A DNA stretch of 6,179 bases. Origin: Candidatus Omnitrophota bacterium. GTDB lineage: Bacteria > Omnitrophota > Koll11 > Zapsychrales > Fredricksoniimonadaceae. The position numbers and the translations under genes were made by a program. This document shows positions 1-6,179 of the stretch, one piece after another. The notes under the pieces were generated by a model that was given only the letters and a program-made list of their open reading frames with translations, had not been told where the DNA came from and did not search any database. Numbering within the stretch: the stretch's first letter is position 1; every line of letters starts with the position of its first letter. Where the stretch lies: the NCBI GenBank assembly GCA_023247595.1, contig JAHFGF010000100.1, forward strand, positions 1 through 6,179. The letters run 5' to 3'.

Positions 1-780
1 TATAATGTCTCCTAAATAAGGCACCTTAAGAATCAATTTATCGAAATAATACCTTAAACGCCGGTCGTTTTTGATGAACTTGACCGCCATAAAACCGAGA
101 ATCAAAAAAACAACAAAGCAGGCAATAAACATGGGCGAACGGATTGCCTCGGAAATTCCAATGATCGCTTTTGTAATCCACGGCAAGTCCACCTTCAGTT
201 TGATTAAGACTTTCTGAAACGTCGGGACCACGAAGGCAAACATGCCAATAACCACCATGATGGAAAAAACAATGACGATGGTCGGATAAAGCGTTGCCCG
301 TTTGGTTCGGCTGACGACTTGCGCGCGATAATCGAGATATTCCCCCAATTTACGCAGAACCGGCACCAACGCGCCGCTTAACTCCCCGACCCGGATCAAA
401 GCGCGAAAAACAAGCGGAAATATTTGAGGAAAATCATCAATTGCCGAGGAAATCTGACTGCCTTGCTCGAGCTGGCTTCTCATATGACTGACGACGAGCT
501 GAATGGTTTTATCTTCGGTTTGACGCCAAAGGATGTTCATCGCGGCGAGGATAGGAATACCCGCCTCGATGAGCGACGTCAACCGGTGGGTGAACATAAT
601 TAACGTTTGAAATTTGACGCGTTGCTTAAATAAAGCTTCTTTATTGCACGGATGCGCGGATACAAAAAAATAATCTTCGTGGTTTAAACGCCGCTTAACT
701 TCCTTCTTATCTTCCGCCTCAATCAGCCCATGTAAACTCCGGCCATAGGCATCTTTCACGCGGTAAATGTAACAGGCCAT
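1..780 (-). CDS. gspF: Type II secretion / type IV pilus inner-membrane platform protein GspF (PilC family), 3' end cut by window edge
   Basis: The frame reads 260 codons from the ATG at 780-778 without a stop and continues past the left edge. GspF/PilC proteins are usually about 400 aa, so roughly a third is missing. The product is the polytopic inner-membrane platform that works with the GspE ATPase to assemble pseudopilins or pilins. Visible parts are a short N-terminal region (YIYRVKDAYGRSLHG), a first GspF helical domain at about residues 60-160 with the family signatures FTHRLTSLIEAGIPILAAM and LIRVGELSGAL, a transmembrane segment at about 164-187, a second at about 216-236, and the start of the linker to the second GspF domain (PYLGDI). 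It lies one base after the gspE stop. Its ribosome binding site GAGGA (790-786) is inside the last two gspE codons, so the genes are probably translationally coupled. GspF and PilC cannot be told apart without the downstream genes. Confidence 0.93.
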   Translation of the reverse strand, partial: MACYIYRVKDAYGRSLHGLIEAEDKKEVKRRLNHEDYFFVSAHPCNKEALFKQRVKFQTLIMFTHRLTSLIEAGIPILAAMNILWRQTEDKTIQLVVSHMRSQLEQGSQISSAIDDFPQIFPLVFRALIRVGELSGALVPVLRKLGEYLDYRAQVVSRTKRATLYPTIVIVFSIMVVIGMFAFVVPTFQKVLIKLKVDLPWITKAIIGISEAIRSPMFIACFVVFLILGFMAVKFIKNDRRLRYYFDKLILKVPYLGDII

Positions 781-781
781 T

Positions 782-2434
782 TTAATCCTCTTCCATAAAG
801 GTTGTGCCCATGACTTCTTCTAGAGAAGTCATTTTCTTTAATACCTTTTCCAGGCCAGCCTGACGCAGTGTCTTCATCCCTTTGGCGACCGCAAGTTGTG
901 TGATGTCCTGTTCGCTCGGAGATTTGAGAATAAGATTGCGGATACCTTCATTCACAGAAAGCAATTCATAGACAGCCACCCGTCCGGCAAAACCGGTGCG
1001 AAAACATTGCTCGCATCCGACGGGAGACGCCAGCGTGATTCCTTGAGGGACTTCACAATACCGCGCGATTCCTTCTTTGACCTCGTCCGACGGAACATAT
1101 TCTTTTTTGCAATGCGGGCACAACCGGCGGACAAGCCTTTGCGCGATAACAGCAATCATGGCCGACTGAATAAGAAACGGTTCAATATTCATGTCTAATA
1201 ATCGCATAATAGCGCCGGCGGCCGTGTTGGTATGCAGCGTCGATAAAACCAAATGTCCTGTCAATGCCGCGCGTATCGCGATTTCCGCTGTCTCCACGTC
1301 ACGGATTTCACCGACCATGATGACGTTAGGGTCATGACGTAAAATATGACGGATTGCCGTGGCAAAGCTGTAACCGGCCCGCGTATTAATCGCCGTCTGG
1401 TTGACTCCGGCAAGTTTATACTCCACCGGGTCTTCCACCGTAATAATATTTCGTGTCGAAACATTTAACGAATTAAGCATGGAATACAATGTTGTCGTTT
1501 TACCCGCGCCCGTCGGTCCTGTCACGAGAATCATCCCGTAAGGCCGGGTGACGAGCTTCTTAATCAAATCAATTTCAGCCTCATCCATCCCCAGGGAATC
1601 AAACGAAAATTTCGTAAATGATTTATCCAGAAGGCGCAGGACCATGTTTTCTCCCATAATATCAGGGAGCGTTGAAACACGAACGTCATAGTCGCTATAT
1701 TGGGCCGGCAATGTCATGCGGCCGTCCTGCGGCCGGCGGGAATCAGCCACGTCGAGGCCGGAGAGAATTTTAACGCGTGAAAGAACTTTGCGTTCCATAT
1801 CTTTAGGAATAGGTGTTTTTTCATAAAGGACACCGTCGATGCGGAACCGGACCCGCATGTGATCACTCATGGGCTCTAAATGAATATCCGACACCCTTTC
1901 TTTGATGGCCAGGCCGACCAACGACTCTACCATTTTGATAATAGGGGCCGCGTCCGCTCCGGAATCTTTGCTCATCTTGATGGTCCGGACAGCGTGGATG
2001 GCTTCGGAATGTTTTTTTAAGTGAAATTCAATGTCATTGAGCCCAGCTAAGACGGGTTTGACTTGAAATCCGCTCATGTATTGGATTTCCTGCAGCGCGG
2101 CAACGTCTAGAGGATTATTTGTTGCGACTGTCAGCGTAATCCCTTTTTGTTCGATGGGAAAAACTTTATATTTCTCGAGGATATCCACAGCGACGACGCC
2201 AAAGACGCCTTCTGCAATCTGGATATCTGCTAAATTGACAAACGGAAGCTGATAAATGCTGGCCAAAACTTTTGAAAGCTGCTGATCTGAAATAAACCCT
2301 TCAGCAACCAAGATTTCACCCAATTTACGATTATCGGTTTCTTGAATCTGCAGGGCCGCGTTGAACTGCTGCTGCGTGATAAAACCCTGCGCGATCAGCA
2401 TTTCACCTATCTTAAGTATTTTGTTTTCAGCCAT
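782..2434 (-). CDS. gspE: Type II secretion / type IV pilus assembly ATPase GspE (PilB family) with N-terminal MshEN domain
   Basis: This 550-aa cytoplasmic hexameric ATPase drives pseudopilin or pilin polymerisation through GspF. Residues 8-31 and 37-60 form two 24-residue repeats of the MshEN type ([RK]hGEhLhxxGFI...), separated by exactly five residues and followed by LPFV (63-66). In MshE-like proteins this arrangement binds cyclic di-GMP. Next come an N2-type domain with SDIHLEP (182-188) and arginine-rich RVRFRIDG (194-201), Walker A GPTGAGKT (306-313), the Asp box ITVEDPVEY (331-339), Walker B with GEIRD (375-379), the His box around GHLVLSTLHTN (393-403), and a tetracysteine zinc site CPHC (439-442) and CEQC (474-477). 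All catalytic motifs are intact and the length is normal. The ATG start gives a full MshEN repeat; the upstream Shine-Dalgarno (GAG) is weak. It is the first gene of an operon with gspF. No pilT lies between them. GspE versus PilB is not settled by this window. Confidence 0.96.
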   Translation of the reverse strand: MAENKILKIGEMLIAQGFITQQQFNAALQIQETDNRKLGEILVAEGFISDQQLSKVLASIYQLPFVNLADIQIAEGVFGVVAVDILEKYKVFPIEQKGITLTVATNNPLDVAALQEIQYMSGFQVKPVLAGLNDIEFHLKKHSEAIHAVRTIKMSKDSGADAAPIIKMVESLVGLAIKERVSDIHLEPMSDHMRVRFRIDGVLYEKTPIPKDMERKVLSRVKILSGLDVADSRRPQDGRMTLPAQYSDYDVRVSTLPDIMGENMVLRLLDKSFTKFSFDSLGMDEAEIDLIKKLVTRPYGMILVTGPTGAGKTTTLYSMLNSLNVSTRNIITVEDPVEYKLAGVNQTAINTRAGYSFATAIRHILRHDPNVIMVGEIRDVETAEIAIRAALTGHLVLSTLHTNTAAGAIMRLLDMNIEPFLIQSAMIAVIAQRLVRRLCPHCKKEYVPSDEVKEGIARYCEVPQGITLASPVGCEQCFRTGFAGRVAVYELLSVNEGIRNLILKSPSEQDITQLAVAKGMKTLRQAGLEKVLKKMTSLEEVMGTTFMEED

Positions 2435-2466
2435 GGGTTCTCAATTTCTAAATTATTTCACTTTTC

Positions 2467-2480
2467 AATCAAATTTGATT
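2467..2480. promoter_or_regulatory. Perfect 14-bp palindrome at the predicted gspE transcription start (possible operator)
   Basis: AATCAAATTTGATT is its own reverse complement. It begins two bases downstream of the predicted -10 and is centred within a base or two of the predicted start. A repressor bound there would block initiation. The regulator is unknown, and AT-rich palindromes can arise by chance, so the operator role is an inference. Confidence 0.35.
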
Positions 2481-2481
2481 A

Positions 2482-2510
2482 AGTGTAACTGATATAAACT
2501 TTACTGTCAA
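2482..2510 (-). promoter_or_regulatory. Predicted sigma70-type promoter for gspE-gspF
   Basis: On the minus strand a perfect -35 TTGACA (2510-2505) is followed by a 17-base spacer and a -10 TACACT (2487-2482), which matches four of six consensus bases. The predicted start is near 2475, leaving a leader of about 40 bases before the gspE ATG at 2434. This is read from sequence only. Confidence 0.6.
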
Positions 2511-2613
2511 TTTAGGATAAGAATATATTCCGCCCTCGCGCGCCAAGTTTTGTCATGAAAAGCCTCAACAGCTGTCAATACTCCTTAAAGGAACGACTAT
2601 AACAAAAATCGTT

Positions 2614-2641
2614 TTGACATTTATAATCTTTTGAATACAAT
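2614..2641 (+). promoter_or_regulatory. Predicted sigma70-type promoter upstream of the tRNA-Phe gene
   Basis: A perfect -35 TTGACA (2614-2619), a 16-base spacer and TACAAT (2636-2641, five of six matches) point towards the tRNA. Transcription would start near 2648, giving a 5' leader of about 109 bases that RNase P would remove. No better promoter was found closer to the tRNA. The rest of the 2435-2756 intergenic region, between this promoter and the divergent gspE promoter, contains no supportable gene. Confidence 0.55.
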
Positions 2642-2756
2642 AGATTATTCTTGTTAGCCTAAACACGTCAAATTTAGCTATCGAATCAAATTCCGACGGA
2701 TATGTTTCGGATTAGAGTTGCTGTTCGCGGGTTCTTTTTGAAGCGCTTGTTGTCAT

Positions 2757-2829
2757 GCCGAGATAGCTCAGGTAGTAGAGCGCAGGCCTGAAAAGCCTGG
2801 CGTCCCCAGTGCAAGTCTGGGTCTCGGCA
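2757..2829 (+). tRNA. tRNA-Phe (anticodon GAA) with non-canonical elbow
   Basis: The 73 bases fold into a complete cloverleaf. The acceptor stem is GCCGAGA/TCTCGGC with discriminator A2829, the D stem GCTC/GAGC, the anticodon stem CAGGC/GCCTG with loop CTGAAAA, and the T stem CCCAG/CTGGG. All stems are fully Watson-Crick. The anticodon GAA is at 2790-2792 and is preceded by the invariant T33. T8, A14, G15-C48, G19 and C56 are normal. The oddities are A at position 18 (2774, usually G) and G at position 55 (2811, usually T), so the universal G18-pseudouridine55 elbow pair is absent. The T-loop reads TGCAAGT. CCA is not encoded, as the next bases are CTT. It lies opposite in strand to all protein genes here. 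Confidence 0.9.
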
Positions 2830-2851
2830 CTTTTCAACGATCCTGTTTCTT

Positions 2852-2881
2852 AACCTCCTCTTTCAAAGAGGAGGTTTTTTT
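2852..2881 (+). terminator. Rho-independent terminator of the tRNA-Phe transcript
   Basis: AACCTCCTCTTT (2852-2863) and AAAGAGGAGGTT (2865-2876) are perfect inverted repeats around C2864, giving an effective stem of about 10-11 bp. A run of seven T residues follows (2875-2881). It begins 22 bases after the tRNA. The T-run overlaps the stop codon of the convergent lipoprotein gene. There is no T-run in the minus direction, so it should act mainly on the plus strand. Confidence 0.88.
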
Positions 2882-3272
2882 ATTCCTGCAGTTTCCTGAC
2901 AATTTTGATATAAACATCCTGGGCAACAGCGATCTTGGGGAAAATCCATTTGCGGGCCTTGACCCGCAATTTGGTGGTAGATTTGGAAGTCGGCAATACG
3001 TCCACCGTCACACGGACTCCGGAAAGGTTAGCCGCTATTCGCCCCACGCCCTTGGTTTGATCGGTTACCGTTCCCATGATGGAAAGCACATCGGTCGCCG
3101 AGGTATACAACTCGGTTTCACTATAACCAATGATTCCCTCCACGGTGTCAGGGCTTATCACATAACCGCCTAACGCGCCGATTCCGGCAATCACCACAAC
3201 ACCGCAGCCGGAACTCACAAGAATCAAAACGGAACTTAAGAAGACCAGAATATTCAAGCGTAGGCGAGACAT
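2880..3272 (-). CDS. Small DUF3568-like lipoprotein
   Basis: A 130-aa protein is predicted from the ATG at 3272. An in-frame ATG five codons upstream (3287) is less likely, because GGAGGG (3285-3280) sits seven bases before the inner ATG and is a textbook ribosome binding site for it. The N-terminus has two arginines, a hydrophobic stretch and a lipobox-like SSGC with the cysteine at residue 23, consistent with signal peptidase II processing. The serine at -3 is a weaker fit than the usual leucine. The mature part has a GYVISPDTVEG segment, then about 80 residues of alternating polar and hydrophobic character ending in a basic region (LRVKARKW). This pattern resembles the uncharacterised DUF3568 lipoproteins. 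It lies 37 bases after hppA and is probably co-transcribed with it. No biochemical function is known to me. The membrane location is inferred from the lipobox. Confidence 0.82.
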   Translation of the reverse strand: MSRLRLNILVFLSSVLILVSSGCGVVVIAGIGALGGYVISPDTVEGIIGYSETELYTSATDVLSIMGTVTDQTKGVGRIAANLSGVRVTVDVLPTSKSTTKLRVKARKWIFPKIAVAQDVYIKIVRKLQE

Positions 3273-3287
3273 CCGGAAACCCTCCAT
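3273..3287 (-). promoter_or_regulatory. Ribosome binding site deciding the lipoprotein start
   Basis: GGAGGG at 3285-3280 overlaps the codons just after the upstream ATG (3287) and lies seven bases before the second ATG (3272). This favours the shorter protein, which also has a more typical signal-peptide n-region (MSRLR). Confidence 0.65.
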
Positions 3288-3309
3288 CGATAAGTTTTTC
3301 AGTAAATGG

Positions 3310-5406
3310 TTATTTGACTAAAGCAAACTGGACAATAACAGAAACAAAAACAATGGAAACCATCGACATCAGCTTAATTAAAATGTTGATGCTGGGTCCC
3401 GCCGTGTCTTTGAAAGGATCTCCAACTGTGTCGCCGATGACACTGGCTTTATGCGCGGGGGAACCTTTTCCGCCGTAATGTCCTTCTTCAATATATTTCT
3501 TGGCATTGTCCCAGGCTCCGCCGGAGTTTGCCATCATGACAGCCAAGACAAAACCGGAAGCGGTCGCGCCGATTAAAAGACCAGCCACGGCGTTGACGCC
3601 AAAACAAAATCCAACAACAAGCGGCGTGAGAATAGCCAGCATGGCCGGCAGTTTCATTTCACGTTGGGCCGCGGCCGTCACAATTTGAACGCACCGGCCG
3701 TAATCCGGTTTTGACTTGCGCTGCATAATTCCTGGAATCTCGGCAAATTGCCGGCGGACTTCAACAACAATTTCTCCGGCCGCGCGGCTGACAGCATCCA
3801 TGGTTAAAGCGGAAAATAAATACGGCATCATGGTTCCGACAAACAATCCGCAAATGACGACGGGCTGCATCAAATCCAAATCAATATGCCCGCCTTTTAA
3901 AATAACCGCGTCTTTATAAGCCGAAATAAGCGCGAGCGAAGTTAAAGCAGCCGACCCGATGGCGAAACCTTTTCCCGTCGCTGCCGTAGTGTTTCCTAAA
4001 GAATCCAGCGCGTCCGTCCTTTGACGGACCTCCGGGTCAAGCCCGGCCATCTCGGCGTTGCCGCCGGCGTTATCCGCGACCGGGCCGTAGGCATCGGTTG
4101 CCAGTGTAATCCCTAAGGTACTAAGCATTCCAACAGCCGCGATCCCGATTCCGTAAAGTCCTTGTTCCAATCCGTTTAAACCGCCGGACAAAAGAAAACT
4201 GGAAATGATGGTCGCGCCCACAATTAATATCGGGATCGCGGTTGACATCATTCCGACGGAAATTCCGCTGATGATAATTGTAGCCGGCCCTGTGAGCGAA
4301 GCCTCCGCAATCTGCCGTGTTGGTTTATAACTGGAAGACGTGTAATATTCCGTGCTCAGCCCGATGAGCACACCGGAAACCAATCCCATAATCACCGACC
4401 AGACAATTCCCATGGAACCTTCACCAAGAATATACGGAACAACCCAAAAACAAGCCAGAGCCATAAGTCCCGTCGCTGTAAAAACACCTTTGCGCAAGGC
4501 CATTAGTAATTCCGCTTGGCTGGCTTTCTCAGCCGTGCGCACAAAAAATGTTCCGATGATGGAGGCAATAATACCGACTGCTGCCAGAACCATGGGAAGG
4601 ATCATACCGTTGACGCCCAATCCGGCGGTTACTCCAAGCGCGGTCGTGGCCACAATCGCACCGACATAGGACTCATAAAGATCCGCGCCCATGCCCGCCA
4701 CATCACCCACGTTATCTCCGACATTATCGGCGATGACAGCAGGATTGCGCTCGTCATCTTCCGGGATTCCGGCCTCAACCTTTCCGACAAGATCAGCGCC
4801 CACATCCGCTGCCTTAGTAAAAATTCCGCCTCCGACGCGCGCGAACAATGCCTGAAAACTCGCCCCCATCCCAAAACAGAGCATGGTGTTGGTCACCGCG
4901 GTCATTTGATCCATTCCCGACGGAGCAGGATGATTAGAATAATACCAGTCCAGCGAAAAATACCACACACTTAAATCAAGCAACCCCAAACCAACAACCA
5001 CCAGCCCCATCACAGCGCCGGAGGAGAATGCGATTTTCAAACCACCGTTAAGGCTTCTGCGGCAGGCATAAGCGGTTCTCGACGAGGCTTGGGTGGCCAT
5101 GTTCATTCCGCAATAACCGGCGAGGGCTGAAAACATCCCTCCGGTTAAAAAAGCAAACGGCACAAAGATAACGATATATTTAAGGAAAGAAAGGATTAGG
5201 AGGACTACAAAAACAAAGAGGAAAAACAACGATACTCCCAGGTATTGCTGCTTTAAATAAGCCTGGGCGCCGACCCGGACCGCTTCGGCAATGGCCCGCA
5301 TCTTCGGTGTTCCTTCCGGCTCATTAAGAACATTAAAGGCGAGATATAGGGCAAATCCTAACGCCGACAGCGCGCTTAATGGCACAAAGAAAAACAAATC
5401 ATGCAT
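3310..5406 (-). CDS. hppA: Membrane-bound ion-translocating pyrophosphatase, potassium-dependent, probably sodium-pumping
   Basis: This 698-aa integral membrane protein (about 16 helices expected for the family) couples hydrolysis of pyrophosphate to export of Na+ or H+. The active-site segments are intact: [11 protein letters not shown] (201-211), DNVGDNVGD (227-235), DNAGGNAEM (445-453) and [15 protein letters not shown] (658-672). A475 and G478 in [10 protein letters not shown] (471-480) are the pair typical of potassium-dependent enzymes; potassium-independent ones carry Lys and Thr there. The gate glutamate is E245 in ADLYESYVG, the position seen in sodium-pumping enzymes such as that of Thermotoga maritima, whereas plant-type proton pumps have it one helical turn later. 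The ion choice is therefore an inference from two motif positions. The ATG start is preceded by AGGGGG at a suitable distance. The DUF3568-like lipoprotein gene follows. No convincing promoter was found in the 150 bases upstream. Confidence 0.97.
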   Translation of the reverse strand: MHDLFFFVPLSALSALGFALYLAFNVLNEPEGTPKMRAIAEAVRVGAQAYLKQQYLGVSLFFLFVFVVLLILSFLKYIVIFVPFAFLTGGMFSALAGYCGMNMATQASSRTAYACRRSLNGGLKIAFSSGAVMGLVVVGLGLLDLSVWYFSLDWYYSNHPAPSGMDQMTAVTNTMLCFGMGASFQALFARVGGGIFTKAADVGADLVGKVEAGIPEDDERNPAVIADNVGDNVGDVAGMGADLYESYVGAIVATTALGVTAGLGVNGMILPMVLAAVGIIASIIGTFFVRTAEKASQAELLMALRKGVFTATGLMALACFWVVPYILGEGSMGIVWSVIMGLVSGVLIGLSTEYYTSSSYKPTRQIAEASLTGPATIIISGISVGMMSTAIPILIVGATIISSFLLSGGLNGLEQGLYGIGIAAVGMLSTLGITLATDAYGPVADNAGGNAEMAGLDPEVRQRTDALDSLGNTTAATGKGFAIGSAALTSLALISAYKDAVILKGGHIDLDLMQPVVICGLFVGTMMPYLFSALTMDAVSRAAGEIVVEVRRQFAEIPGIMQRKSKPDYGRCVQIVTAAAQREMKLPAMLAILTPLVVGFCFGVNAVAGLLIGATASGFVLAVMMANSGGAWDNAKKYIEEGHYGGKGSPAHKASVIGDTVGDPFKDTAGPSINILIKLMSMVSIVFVSVIVQFALVK

Positions 5407-5556
5407 ACGTCAGCCCCCTGCATCGAAAGAAACAGTTAAACCCGGGATTCAGATCGGTGACTATGTGCCGGCATTTCAACGAATGACACACTCTGAGATT
5501 TCTCGACGAATTTGCCTAAAGGCAGTATTGTTTTCACGAACAAATATTTACGATGA
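5407..5556. other. Intergenic region between the small basic-protein gene and hppA
   Basis: No supportable gene, terminator or consensus promoter was found in these 150 bases. Two short inverted repeats are present: TGCCTTTAGGCA on the minus strand (5516-5527), and a TTGTT/AACAA pair around 5529-5545. Neither is followed by a T-run. The region presumably holds the hppA promoter and leader, but I cannot point to it. Confidence 0.4.
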
Positions 5557-5637
5557 TTAACCGCGGCTGGGTTTTGAGCCGTGATTGGCTTTTTTGGAAC
5601 GCCAGTTTAATTTGCCGCGTCTTTTTTTCTTACTCAT
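5557..5637 (-). CDS. 26-aa highly basic peptide, possibly ribosome-associated
   Basis: The ATG at 5637-5635 opens 26 codons ending in TAA. AAGGAA lies about five bases upstream, inside the 15-base gap after the phosphatase stop. The peptide starts MSKKKRRGKLNWRSKK and ends in ANHGSKPSRG. It has 7 Lys, 4 Arg and 1 His, no acidic residue and a single Trp. Length and charge recall the tiny ribosomal protein bTHX, which also has an RRGK-(I/L)-WR-like core, but the match is short and I do not claim homology. Basic tail-like peptides of this kind commonly bind RNA. Position and spacing suggest co-transcription with the phosphatase. It is short enough for standard gene finders to miss. The alternative is a chance ORF, but the good ribosome binding site and the patterned basic composition argue against that. 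Confidence 0.7.
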   Translation of the reverse strand: MSKKKRRGKLNWRSKKANHGSKPSRG

Positions 5638-5652
5638 GGGAATTTCCTTTCT

Positions 5653-6179
5653 CTAAGATTCAATCTGTTTAATGATTTTTTTTAAATGTGTCAATCTCGG
5701 TATCATCGCATAAGGCTTAAGCGCGCTGATTTCCTGAGAAGTGCTCGATCCTGTCAAAACAGCTGCTGTCCTGACGCCCGCGCTGTTCCCCGTCTGGACA
5801 TCTATTGTCATATCACCGACAAAAAGCGCCTCGTCTGTCGTGAGTTTATACTTTTTAAGAATCATCTGAAGCATGTCCGGATACGGTTTAGGCCTTTCGG
5901 TTTTATCGGCGCACAGCACATAATCAAAATGCGCGTCGATCTTTAAAACATCAAGGATGATCTTGGAAAACCGCGTCGGCCGGTTGCTGGCGATGGCTAG
6001 AATATACCCTTCTTGACTTAAATCATCCAGTAATTTTTTAGCACCCGGAAGAAACTTGGCCCCTGTTTTCAAAGACTGTTTATGGTGCTTTCGGTAAATA
6101 TCCAAAACCTTAGGGGCATGTTCACAGCCGACAAATTTTTCCAACAGCTGTTTATCGCCCCAACCCACCGATCTTTTAA
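5653..6179 (-). CDS. HAD-superfamily phosphatase (phosphoglycolate phosphatase-like), 5' end beyond window
   Basis: The frame is open to the right edge and ends in TAG (5655-5653), giving about 175 residues. The N-terminal DxDGT motif with the catalytic aspartates is absent because it lies outside the window. A GTG at 6168 could be taken as a start, but it falls in the cap-domain region and would remove the nucleophile, so the gene is best treated as partial. Counting from that GTG, motif II is ASNR with Ser61, motif III is the Lys in RPKPYPDM (Lys94), and motif IV is FVGDMTIDVQTGNSAG (Asp119 and Asp123), followed by the usual AGVRTAAVLTG segment. The alpha-helical cap is at about residues 1-40. 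This pattern fits Gph- or PpaX-like enzymes that hydrolyse small phosphate esters or pyrophosphate. The substrate cannot be assigned. Confidence 0.9.
   Translation of the reverse strand, partial: KRSVGWGDKQLLEKFVGCEHAPKVLDIYRKHHKQSLKTGAKFLPGAKKLLDDLSQEGYILAIASNRPTRFSKIILDVLKIDAHFDYVLCADKTERPKPYPDMLQMILKKYKLTTDEALFVGDMTIDVQTGNSAGVRTAAVLTGSSTSQEISALKPYAMIPRLTHLKKIIKQIES

Noticed and set aside
896..1198. Plus-strand ORFs inside gspE and hppA (e.g. 896-1198, 4352-4669, 4516-4974)
   Set aside because: They lie opposite genes with full sets of conserved motifs and show low-complexity, shadow-type composition with no family signature.
2521..2530. 10-bp palindrome GAATATATTC upstream of the gspE promoter
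   Set aside because: It is short and AT-rich, as expected by chance, and is not placed on a core promoter element.
2550..2578. Second TTGACA (minus strand, 2578-2573) as an additional gspE promoter
   Set aside because: The sequence 17 bases downstream (TGACAA) is a poor -10 element.
2702..2791. Plus-strand ORF of 29 codons starting MFRIRVAVRGFF and running into the tRNA
   Set aside because: It overlaps the tRNA by about 35 bases, has no properly spaced ribosome binding site and shows no recognisable sequence.
5407..5556. Possible riboswitch ahead of hppA
   Set aside because: I looked for fluoride and cyclic di-GMP aptamer core motifs and saw none; only small weak hairpins are present.
5291..5560. 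Plus-strand ORF of 89 codons spanning the hppA start and the intergenic region
   Set aside because: It overlaps the conserved hppA N-terminus and ends within the small basic-protein gene; its sequence resembles no family and it has no clear ribosome binding site.
6166..6168. GTG as the start of the HAD phosphatase
   Set aside because: The frame stays open upstream to the window edge, and a start here would delete the DxDGT nucleophile motif. The gene is more likely truncated by the window.

Overview
The window is a compact piece of a bacterial chromosome with moderate GC content. It looks like an ordinary core or envelope neighbourhood rather than a mobile or defence island. The genes suggest a diderm (Gram-negative type) bacterium that uses type II secretion or type IV pilus machinery, a membrane pyrophosphatase and outer-membrane-type lipoproteins. 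The set resembles Omnitrophota or Deltaproteobacteria-like lineages, but that is an inference from gene content and not a placement.

Left part (1-2510, minus strand): a gspE-gspF pair. The ATPase gene gspE is followed after one base by gspF, whose 3' end runs off the left edge. GspE powers pilin or pseudopilin assembly and GspF is its inner-membrane platform partner. GspE begins with a near-canonical tandem 24-residue MshEN repeat, so it may be controlled by cyclic di-GMP. A good sigma70-type promoter with a perfect 14-bp palindrome at the predicted transcription start lies just upstream.

Middle (2511-2882): a divergent intergenic region. A plus-strand promoter reads into a tRNA-Phe(GAA) that is closed by a strong intrinsic terminator. 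All stems of the tRNA are perfect, but the G18-U55 elbow pair is replaced by A18 and G55. The terminator's T-run overlaps the stop codon of the convergent gene on the minus strand.

Right-centre (2880-5406, minus strand): hppA, a 698-aa membrane-bound pyrophosphatase, followed 37 bases later by a small DUF3568-like lipoprotein gene. Residues at the diagnostic positions predict a potassium-dependent, probably sodium-pumping enzyme.

Right end (5407-6179, minus strand): a HAD-family phosphatase whose N-terminus lies beyond the right edge. After 15 bases comes a 26-codon gene for a very basic peptide with its own ribosome binding site. About 150 bases without a recognisable gene separate it from hppA.

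No CRISPR array, insertion sequence, integrase, toxin-antitoxin pair or other obvious novel multi-gene system was seen. The most unusual items are the tRNA elbow, the tiny basic protein, and the regulatory inputs suggested for the secretion ATPase.
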